A DNA stretch of 64,000 nucleotides from Undibacterium umbellatum (GTDB lineage Bacteria; Pseudomonadota; Gammaproteobacteria; Burkholderiales; Burkholderiaceae_D). Below the pieces are notes generated by a model. It saw only the letters and a list, made by a program, of their open reading frames with translations. It did no database searches and had not been told where the DNA came from. Where the stretch lies: assembly GCF_014284125.1 (NCBI RefSeq), contig NZ_JACOFX010000009.1:1-64000 (forward strand), read 5' to 3'. This document shows positions 35,651 to 44,573 of the stretch, piece by piece. A program made the position numbers and the translations under genes. Positions within the stretch are counted from its first letter, which is position 1. Every line of letters starts with the position of its first letter.

Positions 35651-36076
35651 GTGCTCGGCTTGCTGAAGCAAGAGTGAATTAAGCTTAACATCATTATGTG
35701 ACACCAAGCTTTCAATATACTTCCATATTATATCTTATAGAAGACTTGAATCAAAACCGGCATTACTGATATATCTGGCTTTGATGTAAAGCAGGCAATC
35801 TTACCCAGCAACTCATTGAGCCAATATAGTTCATTTTGTCGTGTAGTAAAGAAAAGAGCGGGCCAGGATTTATTGATTGATTATCATATTGCGTGCGACA
35901 TGTTTAAATTGACAAGTATGAATTGCCGTTATCAATGAACAAAACACAATTCTAAAAAATGTCCTTCATGCAGAAATAAATGAATTTTCCCAACTGAGAA
36001 GCAAGCTTGATCAGATGATTCTTACCCAGAAGTTTAGTGCCACATTAAACGGCATGTTCGCAACTGTGCAGCCTCA
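35651..36076. other. AT-rich intergenic region without a clear gene
   Basis: No gene, hairpin or promoter stands out. One forward frame is open for about 80 codons from about 35927 but has no usual start codon and runs into the opposite gene. Confidence 0.5.
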
Positions 36077-37132
36077 TCAATCTGTAAGATGCTTTATTAT
36101 CTGTCTATTCTCATTCACCAACGCAATATGTGCCAAGCCATTGAAGCGATGACGTTTTAGGTCATCCTCTATTCCATCGCGCATAGCCAGGTTGACGCGC
36201 AACTTGTCTGCATCCATTTCTACCACGGCCTGCATATGTGCCAGCACGGATGCGCGATTGGGGCCAGCAATACTGAGCGCATAACGATGCAAGCTCGTAT
36301 TCGGTATGATTTGCGCCCCCCAACTGGATTTGTACCACAGTATGCCATTGCCAAAAACGGGTGGCGTGATGCCCAGATTGATGGCAGGGTATCCTTGCTC
36401 CATACTCATGCTGAACATTTTGTAATACAGAAGCGCATTCAATTGGCGCATGCGCTCCTTGTCCGCATACACAGCAGGGTGCAGGCCTAGTTTATTGAAA
36501 TAAGCGACACCAGAGATGCGCGGTTTGAGCAATAGAAATCCGCCCAGTCTCTGACCATTCTCCGATACAAAGACCAGGTGCGAGCGACCGGCCTGCGCAT
36601 ACATGTTTTCGGCAGTATCCAGATACGCATGTTCGCCATGTCGTGTGCGCAGATAAGGTATCAACATCTGCTCATGAAATTCACGATAGTCGTCCAGGCT
36701 ATGGCCTTCTTCAAAGCTGACATTGCCTTTCAATGCCTGTTGCACACTGCGCCGCACATTGCCCCGCAATTGCTTCATGAATCCTTCCATAGCGGCAGGC
36801 AGCGGCAAGATGGCCTCAAGGTAATCGGGTATTACTATTTCTGGCCGGGCTTGCCAGGGCAAATGCGGATACAAAACGACATCGGCTGAACCATACCGCT
36901 GGATTGCTGCACGCAAGCGTAGAGGCTGGAAACTTCCTAGTACTTCTTGCTGGTAACCTGGATTCAAAAAAGCGTCTGCCAGTAAATTGCTGGAGCCATA
37001 GAAAATCACATTCAACGCTTGATCTGTATGAATCAAGCTGCCTGAAAATCGAGTGATGACCAATTCTGAGCCGCGAAGTAGATCCAGGTAATAACGCACA
37101 TATGTGCGCAATCCCAATAGCCATGCCTGCAT
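36077..37132 (-). CDS. GNAT/FemAB-like acetyltransferase
   Basis: This 351-residue protein resembles the two-domain GNAT/CelD-like acyltransferases. The C-terminal half contains SHLVFVSENGQRLGGFLLLKPR and LNALLYYKMFSMSMEQGYPAINLG, the typical cofactor-binding layout. The N-terminal half has PHLPWQARPEIVIPDYLEAI. The substrate is unknown. A TTG at 37147 is in frame but neither start has a clear ribosome site. The next gene upstream is an OafA-like membrane acyltransferase on the same strand, 262 bases away. Confidence 0.7.
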   Translation of the reverse strand: MQAWLLGLRTYVRYYLDLLRGSELVITRFSGSLIHTDQALNVIFYGSSNLLADAFLNPGYQQEVLGSFQPLRLRAAIQRYGSADVVLYPHLPWQARPEIVIPDYLEAILPLPAAMEGFMKQLRGNVRRSVQQALKGNVSFEEGHSLDDYREFHEQMLIPYLRTRHGEHAYLDTAENMYAQAGRSHLVFVSENGQRLGGFLLLKPRISGVAYFNKLGLHPAVYADKERMRQLNALLYYKMFSMSMEQGYPAINLGITPPVFGNGILWYKSSWGAQIIPNTSLHRYALSIAGPNRASVLAHMQAVVEMDADKLRVNLAMRDGIEDDLKRHRFNGLAHIALVNENRQIIKHLTD

Positions 37133-37394
37133 AATAACCAGTAGCAAGAGTGTAGTTCAAATAAGATGCGAGCATTCCGGCTGGGATATGCCTGGTAGTG
37201 GCAATCCTGTTCCATGAAAATTCACAATGCTTATGTCCTTATGTCGCATTTAAAAAGCTTGGTATAAATTTGACGCCTCACCCATTTTATTACATCGAAT
37301 CCTGAAAAGTGAAACACAGACTCAATCAAGTGCAGTGCCTTGCGTACTATCATGGACGACGTCAGCAAGCGCAATCATGCTCTCGGTTTTGCTG

Positions 37395-38468
37395 CTATGT
37401 CTCGGCACGCAATCTGGGCGTATGGGCTTTCGGCAAAAGCAAGATGTACAAGAACTTGTGTTTTTTGACCAGGCTTAATAAGAGCAAGGGTATTAGCAAT
37501 CCAGCCAGCAATGCCAGACTGGCATTCAGGTAGTCATATGAGCTCCAGCGTGCCAGAAGAGCAAATACCTTCCACTCTATCCATGAATGAAAAATCATGA
37601 TGAATAGACTGCTGTTGCCCAGATAAGCCAGTAGCATGCCCAGCTTGCCAGCGTATTGCAGGCAAGTCGAGACTGACAAGAGCAGGTAGATGCCGAGCAT
37701 GGCCTGGGCAGTCGCTATCCACCAGGTGCCATACTGGCGCATATTCAAATCTATGGTTTCATCAAAAAAGAAGTGCAGGGCCGCAAACAAAAGGAGTGCC
37801 ACGATAAACACCCATGACTGGAAGCGAAAGCGCATGACATAGTCATGCATCACATAACCGAGCAAGATGAAAGCTGTGCTGATGCCAATCAGGTCCAGGC
37901 TCCATGGCAAGCCAGGGAAATCATGTTGACGGTTGCCCAGCCAGAGATGCAAGCTGGCGAATTGTTGAACATCCAATTGACTGCAAATGCGCGTCACAAC
38001 GATCCCGGCGGCAAGCAGAATACTTATACAAACTACCGGCAGCAATAAGCCTGCATGCACGCGATTTGCCAGGTGCAAGACTGACCAGGCCAATAGCATG
38101 GCCAGGAACAAGTGTGGCAAATACCAGAGCGGCACCCACTCTATGGTATTGCCCGTCGCATACAGCATGCCCAGCACATAAGTATGGGCATCCACTCCAG
38201 ACAAGACTATACGCGCCAGCCCCCAGGCTGACAATACAACAAAGAACGGCTTCAGTAAGGCATCGGCCTTAAAGACCAGAAAATCTCTGAAGGCAGTATC
38301 CTGATGCAGGACGGCCCCTGACAAAAAGAAGAACAGGGGCATGTGGAAGGAAAAGATGATACGAAACAACTCACCATGATTGTGAGCGATGATCCAGTTA
38401 TGCCCAAAGACCACCAGGATGATACCCAGGCCTTTAGCAATATCAATACTGGTATTTCGCTCAGACAT
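37395..38468 (-). CDS. membrane acyltransferase, OafA/fucose 4-O-acetylase-like
   Basis: This 357-residue integral membrane protein belongs to the acyltransferase 3 family. It has the N-terminal family motif RNTSIDIAKGLGIILVVFGH and FSFHMPLFFFLSGAVLH, and about ten transmembrane helices. Members O-acetylate surface or secreted sugars using an acyl donor passed across the membrane. A strong GGAGG site is ten bases before the ATG. No polysaccharide genes flank it, so the acceptor is unknown. Confidence 0.9.
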   Translation of the reverse strand: MSERNTSIDIAKGLGIILVVFGHNWIIAHNHGELFRIIFSFHMPLFFFLSGAVLHQDTAFRDFLVFKADALLKPFFVVLSAWGLARIVLSGVDAHTYVLGMLYATGNTIEWVPLWYLPHLFLAMLLAWSVLHLANRVHAGLLLPVVCISILLAAGIVVTRICSQLDVQQFASLHLWLGNRQHDFPGLPWSLDLIGISTAFILLGYVMHDYVMRFRFQSWVFIVALLLFAALHFFFDETIDLNMRQYGTWWIATAQAMLGIYLLLSVSTCLQYAGKLGMLLAYLGNSSLFIMIFHSWIEWKVFALLARWSSYDYLNASLALLAGLLIPLLLLSLVKKHKFLYILLLPKAHTPRLRAET

Positions 38469-38526
38469 AAACCTCCATTAAGGCAATGCTGCTGAATTCA
38501 ATCTGGTGCTACACATTCTATTAATG

Positions 38527-39096
38527 CTATTTTTGTACATCATAAGTCAGACTGGCCTGCCAGTCTTGCGGCAACAAAGAATGTACCGCCGCCGCCACTG
38601 GCACGCCACCGACCATGAGGCGATTGCGGGCCATGCATTCCAGTTGTGCATTGAGTTTCTTCGCCACCGCAATACTAGCCAGATTGCCTTCAGCCACCAC
38701 GATTTCCATGCGATTAAAACCCAGTTCCCTGAACCCGGCATCCACCAGCAACCCTGCTGACTTGCTGGCAATTCCCTGTCCCTGGCATGACTGCCTGACC
38801 CAATAACCGAGATTGCAATAATTATGCAATTTGCTGATCATATTCAAGCCTGCGCCACCCAGCAAGTCTTTGCCATCTTCGCTGAAGATGCCAAACTCGT
38901 AGGCGCTACCTTCTTCACGTGCCTTGTCACAAGCTGCAAACCAGTCGCGCGCATGGTCGCTATTGAAGTCTGCATGACACCAGCCCATCCAGCGTCCAAC
39001 GGTTTCTACCGATTCACGAACTACTGCAGCAAACAGATCCGCATCATCAAGTTCATAGGCGCGCAGGCACATGCCGGGGGCAATGATTTTCTTCAT
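38527..39096 (-). CDS. GNAT acetyltransferase, RimJ/RimL-like
   Basis: This 189-residue GNAT protein shows the RimJ/RimL-type pattern: CLRAYELDDADLFAAVVRE at the start and LGGAGLNMISKLHNYCNLGYWVRQ in the middle. The acetyl-CoA loop is SCQGQGIASKSAGLL, and GFNRMEIVVAEGNLASIAVAKKLNA follows. It probably acetylates a protein N-terminus or a small amine. It stands between the OafA-like gene and the GFA gene on the same strand. Confidence 0.9.
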   Translation of the reverse strand: MKKIIAPGMCLRAYELDDADLFAAVVRESVETVGRWMGWCHADFNSDHARDWFAACDKAREEGSAYEFGIFSEDGKDLLGGAGLNMISKLHNYCNLGYWVRQSCQGQGIASKSAGLLVDAGFRELGFNRMEIVVAEGNLASIAVAKKLNAQLECMARNRLMVGGVPVAAAVHSLLPQDWQASLTYDVQK

Positions 39097-39108
39097 TGTT
39101 CTTTCGTT

Positions 39109-39567
39109 TTATTCAGCAAAATTTTTTTTCCAAGCTTCAAACAGAGTCTGGAAATCGTCCGGGTTGCCCGTATAGTGCAAGCAATCTTCATCCAGATGCA
39201 ACCAGGGCTGGACGCTGCTAGTCCAGATATGGGCGACAGGTTGCAAACTGCTGGTATCGTTCAGTGTACCCGGTTTAATACTGATGATTTCTGTCTGGCC
39301 TAGCAAGCGATGAAACAGGCGTGTGCCACAAGTTGGGCAAAAGCTGCATTCCATCTCACGTCCCGAAGGCATTTTTCGCACCCATAATTTGGGCTGACCG
39401 GTCTTTAGCTGCATCTGCTGCAGGCGTATCCAGAGTGCCATGCCAAAAGCACTTGAAGATTGGCGCTGGCAATCATGGCAGTGGCAAGCAAATAAGGTCA
39501 GAGACTCGCCACTAACGCGGTACTGCACCTCACCACATTGGCACTGGCCTTCAAAGATTTCAGACAT
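39109..39567 (-). CDS. GFA family protein (zinc-binding)
   Basis: This 152-residue protein belongs to the GFA (glutathione-dependent formaldehyde-activating enzyme-like) family. The zinc-binding Cys pairs are clear: GQCQCGEVQY, CHCHDCQRQSS and FCPTCGTRLF. Most family members are not true Gfa, so the activity is uncertain. It has an AAGGA site and ends 12 bases before the GNAT gene starts, so the two are probably cotranscribed. Confidence 0.9.
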   Translation of the reverse strand: MSEIFEGQCQCGEVQYRVSGESLTLFACHCHDCQRQSSSAFGMALWIRLQQMQLKTGQPKLWVRKMPSGREMECSFCPTCGTRLFHRLLGQTEIISIKPGTLNDTSSLQPVAHIWTSSVQPWLHLDEDCLHYTGNPDDFQTLFEAWKKNFAE

Positions 39568-39659
39568 GATGATGTTCCTTGCATGCTGGATATTGCCATA
39601 ACTTTCAGATTCATCACAACAAAAAGGCTGGCACTGTATTGACAGGGCCAGCCTCTAAA

Positions 39660-40610
39660 TTATATCCAGACTGCGAAAGACAAGAGCAGGAGCAGTAGCA
39701 TCCATAACAGCAAGGCACGCCATACCAGGCCAACGGCGCTTTGTAATGCACGCGGTGAGGCTTCTGCCCCCGGCTGGCTTTCCAGATCCAGGCTGTCAAC
39801 GTCAACCGCTGTTGCATCCGCTTGCAAGACCATGGCTTTTTCTTCTGGCTCACCCAGGCGCACACCAAGGGCACCACCACCAGCAGAGAGGATGATGCCT
39901 ACCAGCTCATCCGACCAGCGATCGGCATAGTTGCGCCAGGAGTAAACCGCATCTTCAAAATTGCCGACCACAGCAAAAGCGACAGCAGTCAGGCGGGCAG
40001 GTAACCAGTCTATCCAGTAAAAGACTTTGGCTGCATAGATACCAAATTCTTCATTTTTCATATGCTCAGGCTCGTTCCAGGCGCGCGACAGGTATTCTGC
40101 TGCGCGATACATGACGGCACAAGCCGGACCAACTGGCATGAGAAACCAGAAGAACACACCAAACACATTGCGGTGGGTAGCGATCAATGAACGTTCTACG
40201 GCAAGACGGGATATCTCTGACACTTCCATGCCGGTGGTGTCCAAATGCGTCCACTCAGCCAGATAGCGCCTGGCAGCATCTTCGTCGCCAGAGCTTAATG
40301 CCAGTTGTATCGAGGTGAAATAATGGCTATAGCGGCGAAAACCCAGTGTCAGGTAAACGATGAGCACATTCCACAGCAAGGCTGCAATCGGGTTCAGGCG
40401 CAGGCATAGCCAATAAATCAGGGCCGTTGGTAGTGTCAGCGAGACAATGACTATCCACCAGCCCAGGCGACCATGCTTGACCTTGCCTGCATTAAAGGAC
40501 GCTTCGATTTTGTTAGCCAGCGTCTGGATTTGCGTATAGATAGGGTTATCTGCCCGCAAGGGCTTAAGCTGCTCAATTAACAGCGCCAACAGGATAGAAA
40601 TAAAGGTCAT
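39660..40610 (-). CDS. CobD/CbiB-family membrane protein
   Basis: This 316-residue inner-membrane protein resembles the CobD/CbiB-like proteins encoded beside Nudix genes in Burkholderiales. It opens MTFISILLALLIEQLKPLR. The cobalamin-type LGFRRYSHYFTSIQLALSSGDEDAARRYLAEW segment and FWYW-type helices follow (FGVFFWFLMPVGP and YWIDWLPARLTAVAFAVVGNF). No cobalamin genes are near, so a vitamin-B12 role is unlikely; the AmpE-type regulatory role proposed for related proteins is a guess. Confidence 0.8.
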   Translation of the reverse strand: MTFISILLALLIEQLKPLRADNPIYTQIQTLANKIEASFNAGKVKHGRLGWWIVIVSLTLPTALIYWLCLRLNPIAALLWNVLIVYLTLGFRRYSHYFTSIQLALSSGDEDAARRYLAEWTHLDTTGMEVSEISRLAVERSLIATHRNVFGVFFWFLMPVGPACAVMYRAAEYLSRAWNEPEHMKNEEFGIYAAKVFYWIDWLPARLTAVAFAVVGNFEDAVYSWRNYADRWSDELVGIILSAGGGALGVRLGEPEEKAMVLQADATAVDVDSLDLESQPGAEASPRALQSAVGLVWRALLLWMLLLLLLSFAVWI

Positions 40611-40887
40611 GGTAGACTGGGCTTATGTTGCAGCGCAATGCTGCAAACAATCAATTTGCAAATGCGGCAAGTGTAAACCGATTTGCCCAGATTATGAAGC
40701 TTTGTTCTAGTGCTCTGAGTTATTAATTCATTCAATAACAAATCTGGAGAAATCGTTACGAGGCAAGGAGCAAAGCACAGCAAGGCTGGTGCCTTGCGCG
40801 CATTTGAGACGCAGTATCGTGGCGATTTTCGCCGAATTTGTTGTATGAATTAGTAACTCAGGGCACTATAGGCAAGAGTTTAGGGGG
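40611..40887. other. intergenic region with a MITE-like element
   Basis: Most of this gap between the CobD/CbiB-like and Nudix genes is occupied by the 157-bp element with inverted-repeat ends described separately. The remaining bases (40611-40709) should carry the promoter of the CobD/CbiB-like gene. Confidence 0.6.
40710..40866. mobile_element. 157-bp MITE-like element with long terminal inverted repeats
   Basis: The left end (40710-40743) and the reverse complement of the right end (40836-40866) are nearly the same, starting GTGCTCTGAGTTATTAATTC and GTGCCCTGAGTTACTAATTC, with similarity continuing inward for about 50 bases. A TA dinucleotide lies directly outside each end (40708-40709 and 40867-40868), as expected of target duplication by Tc1/mariner/IS630-type transposases. 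No transposase is encoded, so it would be non-autonomous. It is not a gene. Confidence 0.6.
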
Positions 40888-41556
40888 TCATGCACGCAGG
40901 AAATGAAACAGATTGCGCAGCATGCCCGCCGTTGCACCCCAGATAAAATGCTGCTCGTAAGGCATGGCGTAAAAATGTCGTTTGCCTGCGTTGTCGGGCA
41001 AATCAAAGCTGCGGCGCTGGTGATTTTTACCATCCATCAGGAAACTCAGAGGCACTTCAAAAATCGAGGCCACTTCCGAGGGATCGGTACGTATGGGAAA
41101 ACCGGGCATGACCAATGAGACTATGGGGCTTACCTGGTAACCTGTACCAGTTTTATATTCTGGCAGGCTCCCCAGTATTTCAACATACTCGCGTTGCAGG
41201 CCTATTTCTTCTTCTGCCTCGCGCAGTGCCGTGGTCACCGGTTCAATGTCTTCTTCCTCAAAACGCCCGCCTGGAAAGCTGATTTGCCCAGGATGGTGAT
41301 GCAGATGCGCCGCTCTTTCGGTCAGGAGCACTGTCAGGCCTTCATCACGCATGACGATGGGTATCAGTACCGAGGCTGGCCGGAACGGCAGGTTTTTGGA
41401 GAAAAAACTCTCATCAACAACTTCTGGCGACCATTCATATTGCTGCAGGAAGCGCTGGCGCAGCCACGCTGGCGACAAATTTTCGACAGGCACGGCAAGC
41501 TCATCACCAACTGAGTGTATAGGGAAAGCCTGAGGATCAAAAACTGGTTTGCTCAC
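40888..41556 (-). CDS. CoA pyrophosphatase, Nudix hydrolase
   Basis: This 222-residue Nudix hydrolase resembles the NudL/CoAse group, which cleaves CoA derivatives to 4'-phosphopantetheine and 3',5'-ADP. The Nudix box is GGRFEEEDIEPVTTALREAEEEIGL and the CoA-specific preceding segment is LTERAAHLHHHPGQISFPGG, both intact. The gene starts with GTG at 41556. It follows the rplS terminator region on the same strand, 101 bases away, and the MITE-like element is just downstream of its stop. Confidence 0.92.
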   Translation of the reverse strand: MSKPVFDPQAFPIHSVGDELAVPVENLSPAWLRQRFLQQYEWSPEVVDESFFSKNLPFRPASVLIPIVMRDEGLTVLLTERAAHLHHHPGQISFPGGRFEEEDIEPVTTALREAEEEIGLQREYVEILGSLPEYKTGTGYQVSPIVSLVMPGFPIRTDPSEVASIFEVPLSFLMDGKNHQRRSFDLPDNAGKRHFYAMPYEQHFIWGATAGMLRNLFHFLRA

Positions 41557-41610
41557 GATACAGTGTAATTTTCTTGTTGTTGGACATATTTTGCCTTTTG
41601 CCGGGCAATA

Positions 41611-41637
41611 AAAAAAGGATGCCTAAGCATCCTTTTT
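41611..41637 (-). terminator. rho-independent terminator of the rplS operon
   Basis: GGATGC (41617-41622) and GCATCC (41627-41632) form a stem with a four-base loop, flanked by A and T runs that act in both directions. It lies 20 bases after the rplS stop codon. Confidence 0.85.
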
Positions 41638-41657
41638 CAATACGGCAAGACCAGATA

Positions 41658-42041
41658 TTACTCTGCTTTTGCTGCAACAACTTTACGTGCTGGCAATTTC
41701 TCTTTGATACGAGCAGATTTACCAGAGCGTTCACGCAGATAGTACAGTTTTGCACGACGTACATCACCGCGACGTTTCACTTCGATAGAAGCGATCAGTG
41801 GGGAGTACAACTGGAATGTACGCTCAACGCCTTCGCCGGAAGAAATCTTGCGGACGATGAAGTTGGAATTCAAACCACGGTTACGACGGGAGATAACTAC
41901 ACCTTCGTAAGCCTGTGCACGTTTGCGAGTACCTTCAACAACGTTGACGCTCACAACTACTGTATCACCTGGCGCAAAGTCAGGGATGCTCTTGCCGAGG
42001 CGAGCAATTTCTTCTTGCTCTAATTTTTGGATCAGATCCAT
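41658..42041 (-). CDS. rplS: 50S ribosomal protein L19
   Basis: This 127-residue protein is ribosomal protein L19, at the 30S-50S interface. The conserved segments are [45 protein letters not shown] and [35 protein letters not shown]. An AGGAG site is six bases before the ATG. It is the last gene of the rpsP-rimM-trmD-rplS operon and is followed by a terminator. A small hairpin lies between trmD and rplS (42121-42140). Confidence 0.98.
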   Translation of the reverse strand: MDLIQKLEQEEIARLGKSIPDFAPGDTVVVSVNVVEGTRKRAQAYEGVVISRRNRGLNSNFIVRKISSGEGVERTFQLYSPLIASIEVKRRGDVRRAKLYYLRERSGKSARIKEKLPARKVVAAKAE

Positions 42042-42173
42042 TTTTTACTCCTATGACCATCTTGCCGACGCTGCAGAATCTGGTTCTGACTGATGCCCGG
42101 TAGAGGATGGGGTTTAACATGTGAATCATTGAAGATTCACGCTTAAATATTTCAGCTCAAGAGCCGAAAATTA

Positions 42174-42920
42174 CTACAAACTACTTAAAAACTTTTCGTC
42201 GGCACGACTTAACAAGCCTGCCGCACGCGCTGCGATGATTAAATCCGGGCGCTTTACCTGACTGGCTTCCAGTGCACGCTGACGTCGCCACTTTTCGATT
42301 TCAGCATGATTGCCACCCATTAAGACGGGCGGTACAGCCTGATCTTCAAAGACTTCTGGCCTGGTGTAATGCGGACAATCCAGCAAACCATTGACAAAAC
42401 TGTCCTGCACTGCCGAGGCGTCATCATGCAAGACGCCAGGAATTTGCCGTATGACAGCATCCATCAGGGCCATGGCTGGCAATTCACCGCCAGACAAGAC
42501 AAAATCGCCGAGGCTGATTTCTTCATCGACGTAATTGTCCAGCAGACGCTGATCAACTGCCTCATACCTGCCACACAATAAGACCAGACCTGGCGTTGCC
42601 GCCAGTTGCATGACCTTTTCATGCGTCAGTGGCTTGCCCTGCGGTGACATATAAATCACTTTGGGTGTCGCTGCAGACAAAGCAGTCTGGCGCGCCTTGG
42701 CAGACTCGATTGCGGCCTGCAAGGGTTTTGCCAGCATCACCATACCCGGGCCACCGCCATAAGGCCGGTCATCCACGGTACGATGCCTGTCAGTCGTAAA
42801 ATCACGCGGATTCCACAGCTTTAATTCGCATTTTTGTTGCTCGAAAGCCCGCCTCGTTACACCTGATTGTGTAATGGCAGCGAACATTTCGGGGAACAGC
42901 GTAATGACATCGAACTGCAT
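42174..42920 (-). CDS. trmD: tRNA (guanine-37-N1)-methyltransferase
   Basis: This 248-residue SPOUT methyltransferase methylates G37 of tRNAs, preventing frameshifting. The trefoil-knot SAM-binding core is visible: [27 protein letters not shown] and [19 protein letters not shown]. It has the usual operon neighbours. Upstream, towards rimM, 169 bases of gap contain the 143-bp palindromic element, which is unusual because this gap is normally short. Confidence 0.98.
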   Translation of the reverse strand: MQFDVITLFPEMFAAITQSGVTRRAFEQQKCELKLWNPRDFTTDRHRTVDDRPYGGGPGMVMLAKPLQAAIESAKARQTALSAATPKVIYMSPQGKPLTHEKVMQLAATPGLVLLCGRYEAVDQRLLDNYVDEEISLGDFVLSGGELPAMALMDAVIRQIPGVLHDDASAVQDSFVNGLLDCPHYTRPEVFEDQAVPPVLMGGNHAEIEKWRRQRALEASQVKRPDLIIAARAAGLLSRADEKFLSSL

Positions 42921-42934
42921 GATTATGCCTTCTG

Positions 42935-43077
42935 AGAACCTGTTTACGATCTTACTGCGCGTGCGTGATCGGGGCTCATGTGCTGCTCAAAATGCTCATG
43001 TACTAAAGTACACTCCGCTTTTTGCGCTGCTCTTCACCCCGCTGACGCACGCTCGCTACAGATCGTAAACAGGTTCT
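42935..43077. mobile_element. 143-bp palindromic element inserted between rimM and trmD
   Basis: The ends are perfect 17-base inverted repeats, AGAACCTGTTTACGATC (42935-42951) and GATCGTAAACAGGTTCT (43061-43077). Imperfect pairing continues inward to a centre at GTACT-AA-AGTAC (43000-43011), so the whole unit can fold as one long hairpin. It lies inside the rpsP operon, between rimM and trmD, and will therefore be in the mRNA. It resembles the small palindromic repeats (REP/MITE class) that occur in many copies in Burkholderiales; copy number here cannot be counted. Confidence 0.75.
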
Positions 43078-43089
43078 GAATTCATCACC

Positions 43090-43632
43090 TTAATAATCAC
43101 TACCCCAGTCGACCTGGATTTTGCCTGCTTTTTGATCGACTTCCTTGACGAAAGCTTCTACAAAAGGGATCAGGCGTTCGTGTTTCGCCAGTTCATTTTC
43201 AGGCACATCCGCTGCCGCCACCCGTAAAATCGGATGCGCACCATTGTCCATCAAATCCCTGACCACACCTAAATTCTCACCCTGAAGATTATCTACCTGC
43301 AAACCTATCAGATCGAGCCAATAGAATTCACCGGACGCCAAAGCAGGAAAATGCTTGCGAGAAATTTGTACAGTCGCACCTTTCAGTGCTTCTGCGGCAT
43401 TTCTATCAGGCACACCCACCAGCCGCGCAACTACATCTTCCCCCTGGATTTTAACTTCCAGACGGTCAACATCACGCAACTCAGGCTTATCCAACCACCA
43501 GGTTTTTACTGACATCAATGCGTCAGCGTCAGCAGAATAAGGACGTATCCTTACCCAGCCGTGAATACCAAATGCTCCCGAGATATAGCCAACCAGGACC
43601 AGATCATCAGGAGCATGGACTGCAGCAGTCAT
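43090..43632 (-). CDS. rimM: ribosome maturation factor RimM
   Basis: This 180-residue protein assists assembly of the 30S head by binding S19. The N-terminal PRC-associated segment is LVGYISGAFGIHGWVRIRP, and the C-terminal PRC-barrel domain contains GEFYWLDLIGLQV and HPILRVAAADVPENELAKHERLIPFVEAFVKEVD. It follows rpsP with a 17-base gap and precedes the palindromic element. Confidence 0.97.
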   Translation of the reverse strand: MTAAVHAPDDLVLVGYISGAFGIHGWVRIRPYSADADALMSVKTWWLDKPELRDVDRLEVKIQGEDVVARLVGVPDRNAAEALKGATVQISRKHFPALASGEFYWLDLIGLQVDNLQGENLGVVRDLMDNGAHPILRVAAADVPENELAKHERLIPFVEAFVKEVDQKAGKIQVDWGSDY

Positions 43633-43649
43633 GATACAGCTTGCAGCGA

Positions 43650-43901
43650 TTAAGCTGCTGCTTTACCGGACTGAGCTACCAGGCGAGCAACTGCTGGAGA
43701 CAATTGAGCACCAACACCTTGCCAGTAAGCCAGGCGATCAGCTGCAACGCGTACTGTTTCTGCATTGCCAGTAGCTACTGGATTGTAGAAACCGATGCGC
43801 TCGATAAAGCGACCATCGCGACGATTACGGGAATCAGTTGCAACGATGTTGTAAAAAGGGCGCTTTTTTGCGCCACCACGAGCTAAACGAATAACGACCA
43901 T
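43650..43901 (-). CDS. rpsP: 30S ribosomal protein S16
   Basis: This 83-residue protein is ribosomal protein S16, with the conserved start [20 protein letters not shown] and [15 protein letters not shown]. It is the first gene of the operon rpsP-rimM-trmD-rplS and is preceded by a good promoter at 43942-43971. Confidence 0.98.
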   Translation of the reverse strand: MVVIRLARGGAKKRPFYNIVATDSRNRRDGRFIERIGFYNPVATGNAETVRVAADRLAYWQGVGAQLSPAVARLVAQSGKAAA

Positions 43902-43941
43902 AATATTTCCAAAAAATGTCTGAACGCGGAAAAAGCTGTAG

Positions 43942-43971
43942 ATTATAGCCCGCTTCTTGAGTAAGTCGCAA
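43942..43971 (-). promoter_or_regulatory. promoter of the rpsP operon
   Basis: On the minus strand TTGCGA (-35, 43971-43966) is followed after 18 bases by a perfect TATAAT (-10, 43947-43942). Transcription would start near 43935, about 34 bases before the rpsP ATG. Confidence 0.75.
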
Positions 43972-44085
43972 GAACTATCCCACTTTTCCCATCCTGCGCC
44001 CTGTTTTTATCTATCTGCGTGACAAATGCGACACACTTCACAGGCATAGCATACAATCACAGCTTCGACTTTGATGGTTTTAGCA

Positions 44086-44514
44086 ATGACACTCACCGAT
44101 AAAACACCGCATAAAAATAAAACCCTGGCAACTCTTCTGGCGGCCGTATTCGGCGCAATAGGTTTGCACCGATTTTACCTGTGCGGTAAAAAAGACAAAT
44201 GGGGCTGGCTGCATTTCATCACATTGCCGCTCAGCATGACTATCCATTATTTCTATTTTGGCAAACCAGAAATTCTGCAATATGGTTTCTTGTTGCTGTC
44301 TTTCCTGATCGCCATTCTGGAAGCGCTGGTGATCGGTTTAACACCGGATGAGAAATGGGATGCCCGTCATAATGGCAAATCCGGCAAAACCAGCGAATCC
44401 AACTGGCCGCTGGCAGTTTTGCTGGTATTGACATTGGGTGTGGGTGCTTTTTCACTGATTGCAGCCATCGCCCGTACTTTTGACCTTTTGTATACTGGTG
44501 GCGCTTACGGTTGA
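44086..44514 (+). CDS. TM2-domain membrane protein
   Basis: This 142-residue protein has a TM2-type domain. The motif ATLLAAVFGAIGLHRFYLCGKKDKWGWLH is the classic first helix and turn, followed by further helices near residues 55-85 and 110-130. It sits in the inner membrane; the function of bacterial TM2 proteins is not known. The frame extends upstream to a TTG at 44071, but the ATG at 44086 seems more natural; neither has a clear ribosome site. Confidence 0.8.
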   Translation: MTLTDKTPHKNKTLATLLAAVFGAIGLHRFYLCGKKDKWGWLHFITLPLSMTIHYFYFGKPEILQYGFLLLSFLIAILEALVIGLTPDEKWDARHNGKSGKTSESNWPLAVLLVLTLGVGAFSLIAAIARTFDLLYTGGAYG

Positions 44515-44534
44515 AAAGATCATCTCAAGTTAAC

Positions 44535-44560
44535 AAGCCACGATACTTCGTGGCTTTTTT
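44535..44560 (+). terminator. rho-independent terminator of the TM2-domain gene
   Basis: AAGCCACGA (44535-44543) and TCGTGGCTT (44548-44556) form a perfect 9-bp stem with a four-base loop, followed by a run of T. Confidence 0.88.
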
Positions 44561-44573
44561 ATTCTCAAACAGA

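Noticed and set aside
35927..36170. Open frame of about 80 codons with helical-looking residues before and into the acetyltransferase gene
   Set aside because: There is no normal start codon or ribosome site, and it runs over the opposite gene. It may be a remnant, but there is no positive evidence.
42121..42140. GTGAATC/GATTCAC hairpin between trmD and rplS as a terminator
   Set aside because: No T-run follows on the minus strand, and rplS is expected to be cotranscribed. It is more likely a minor mRNA structure.
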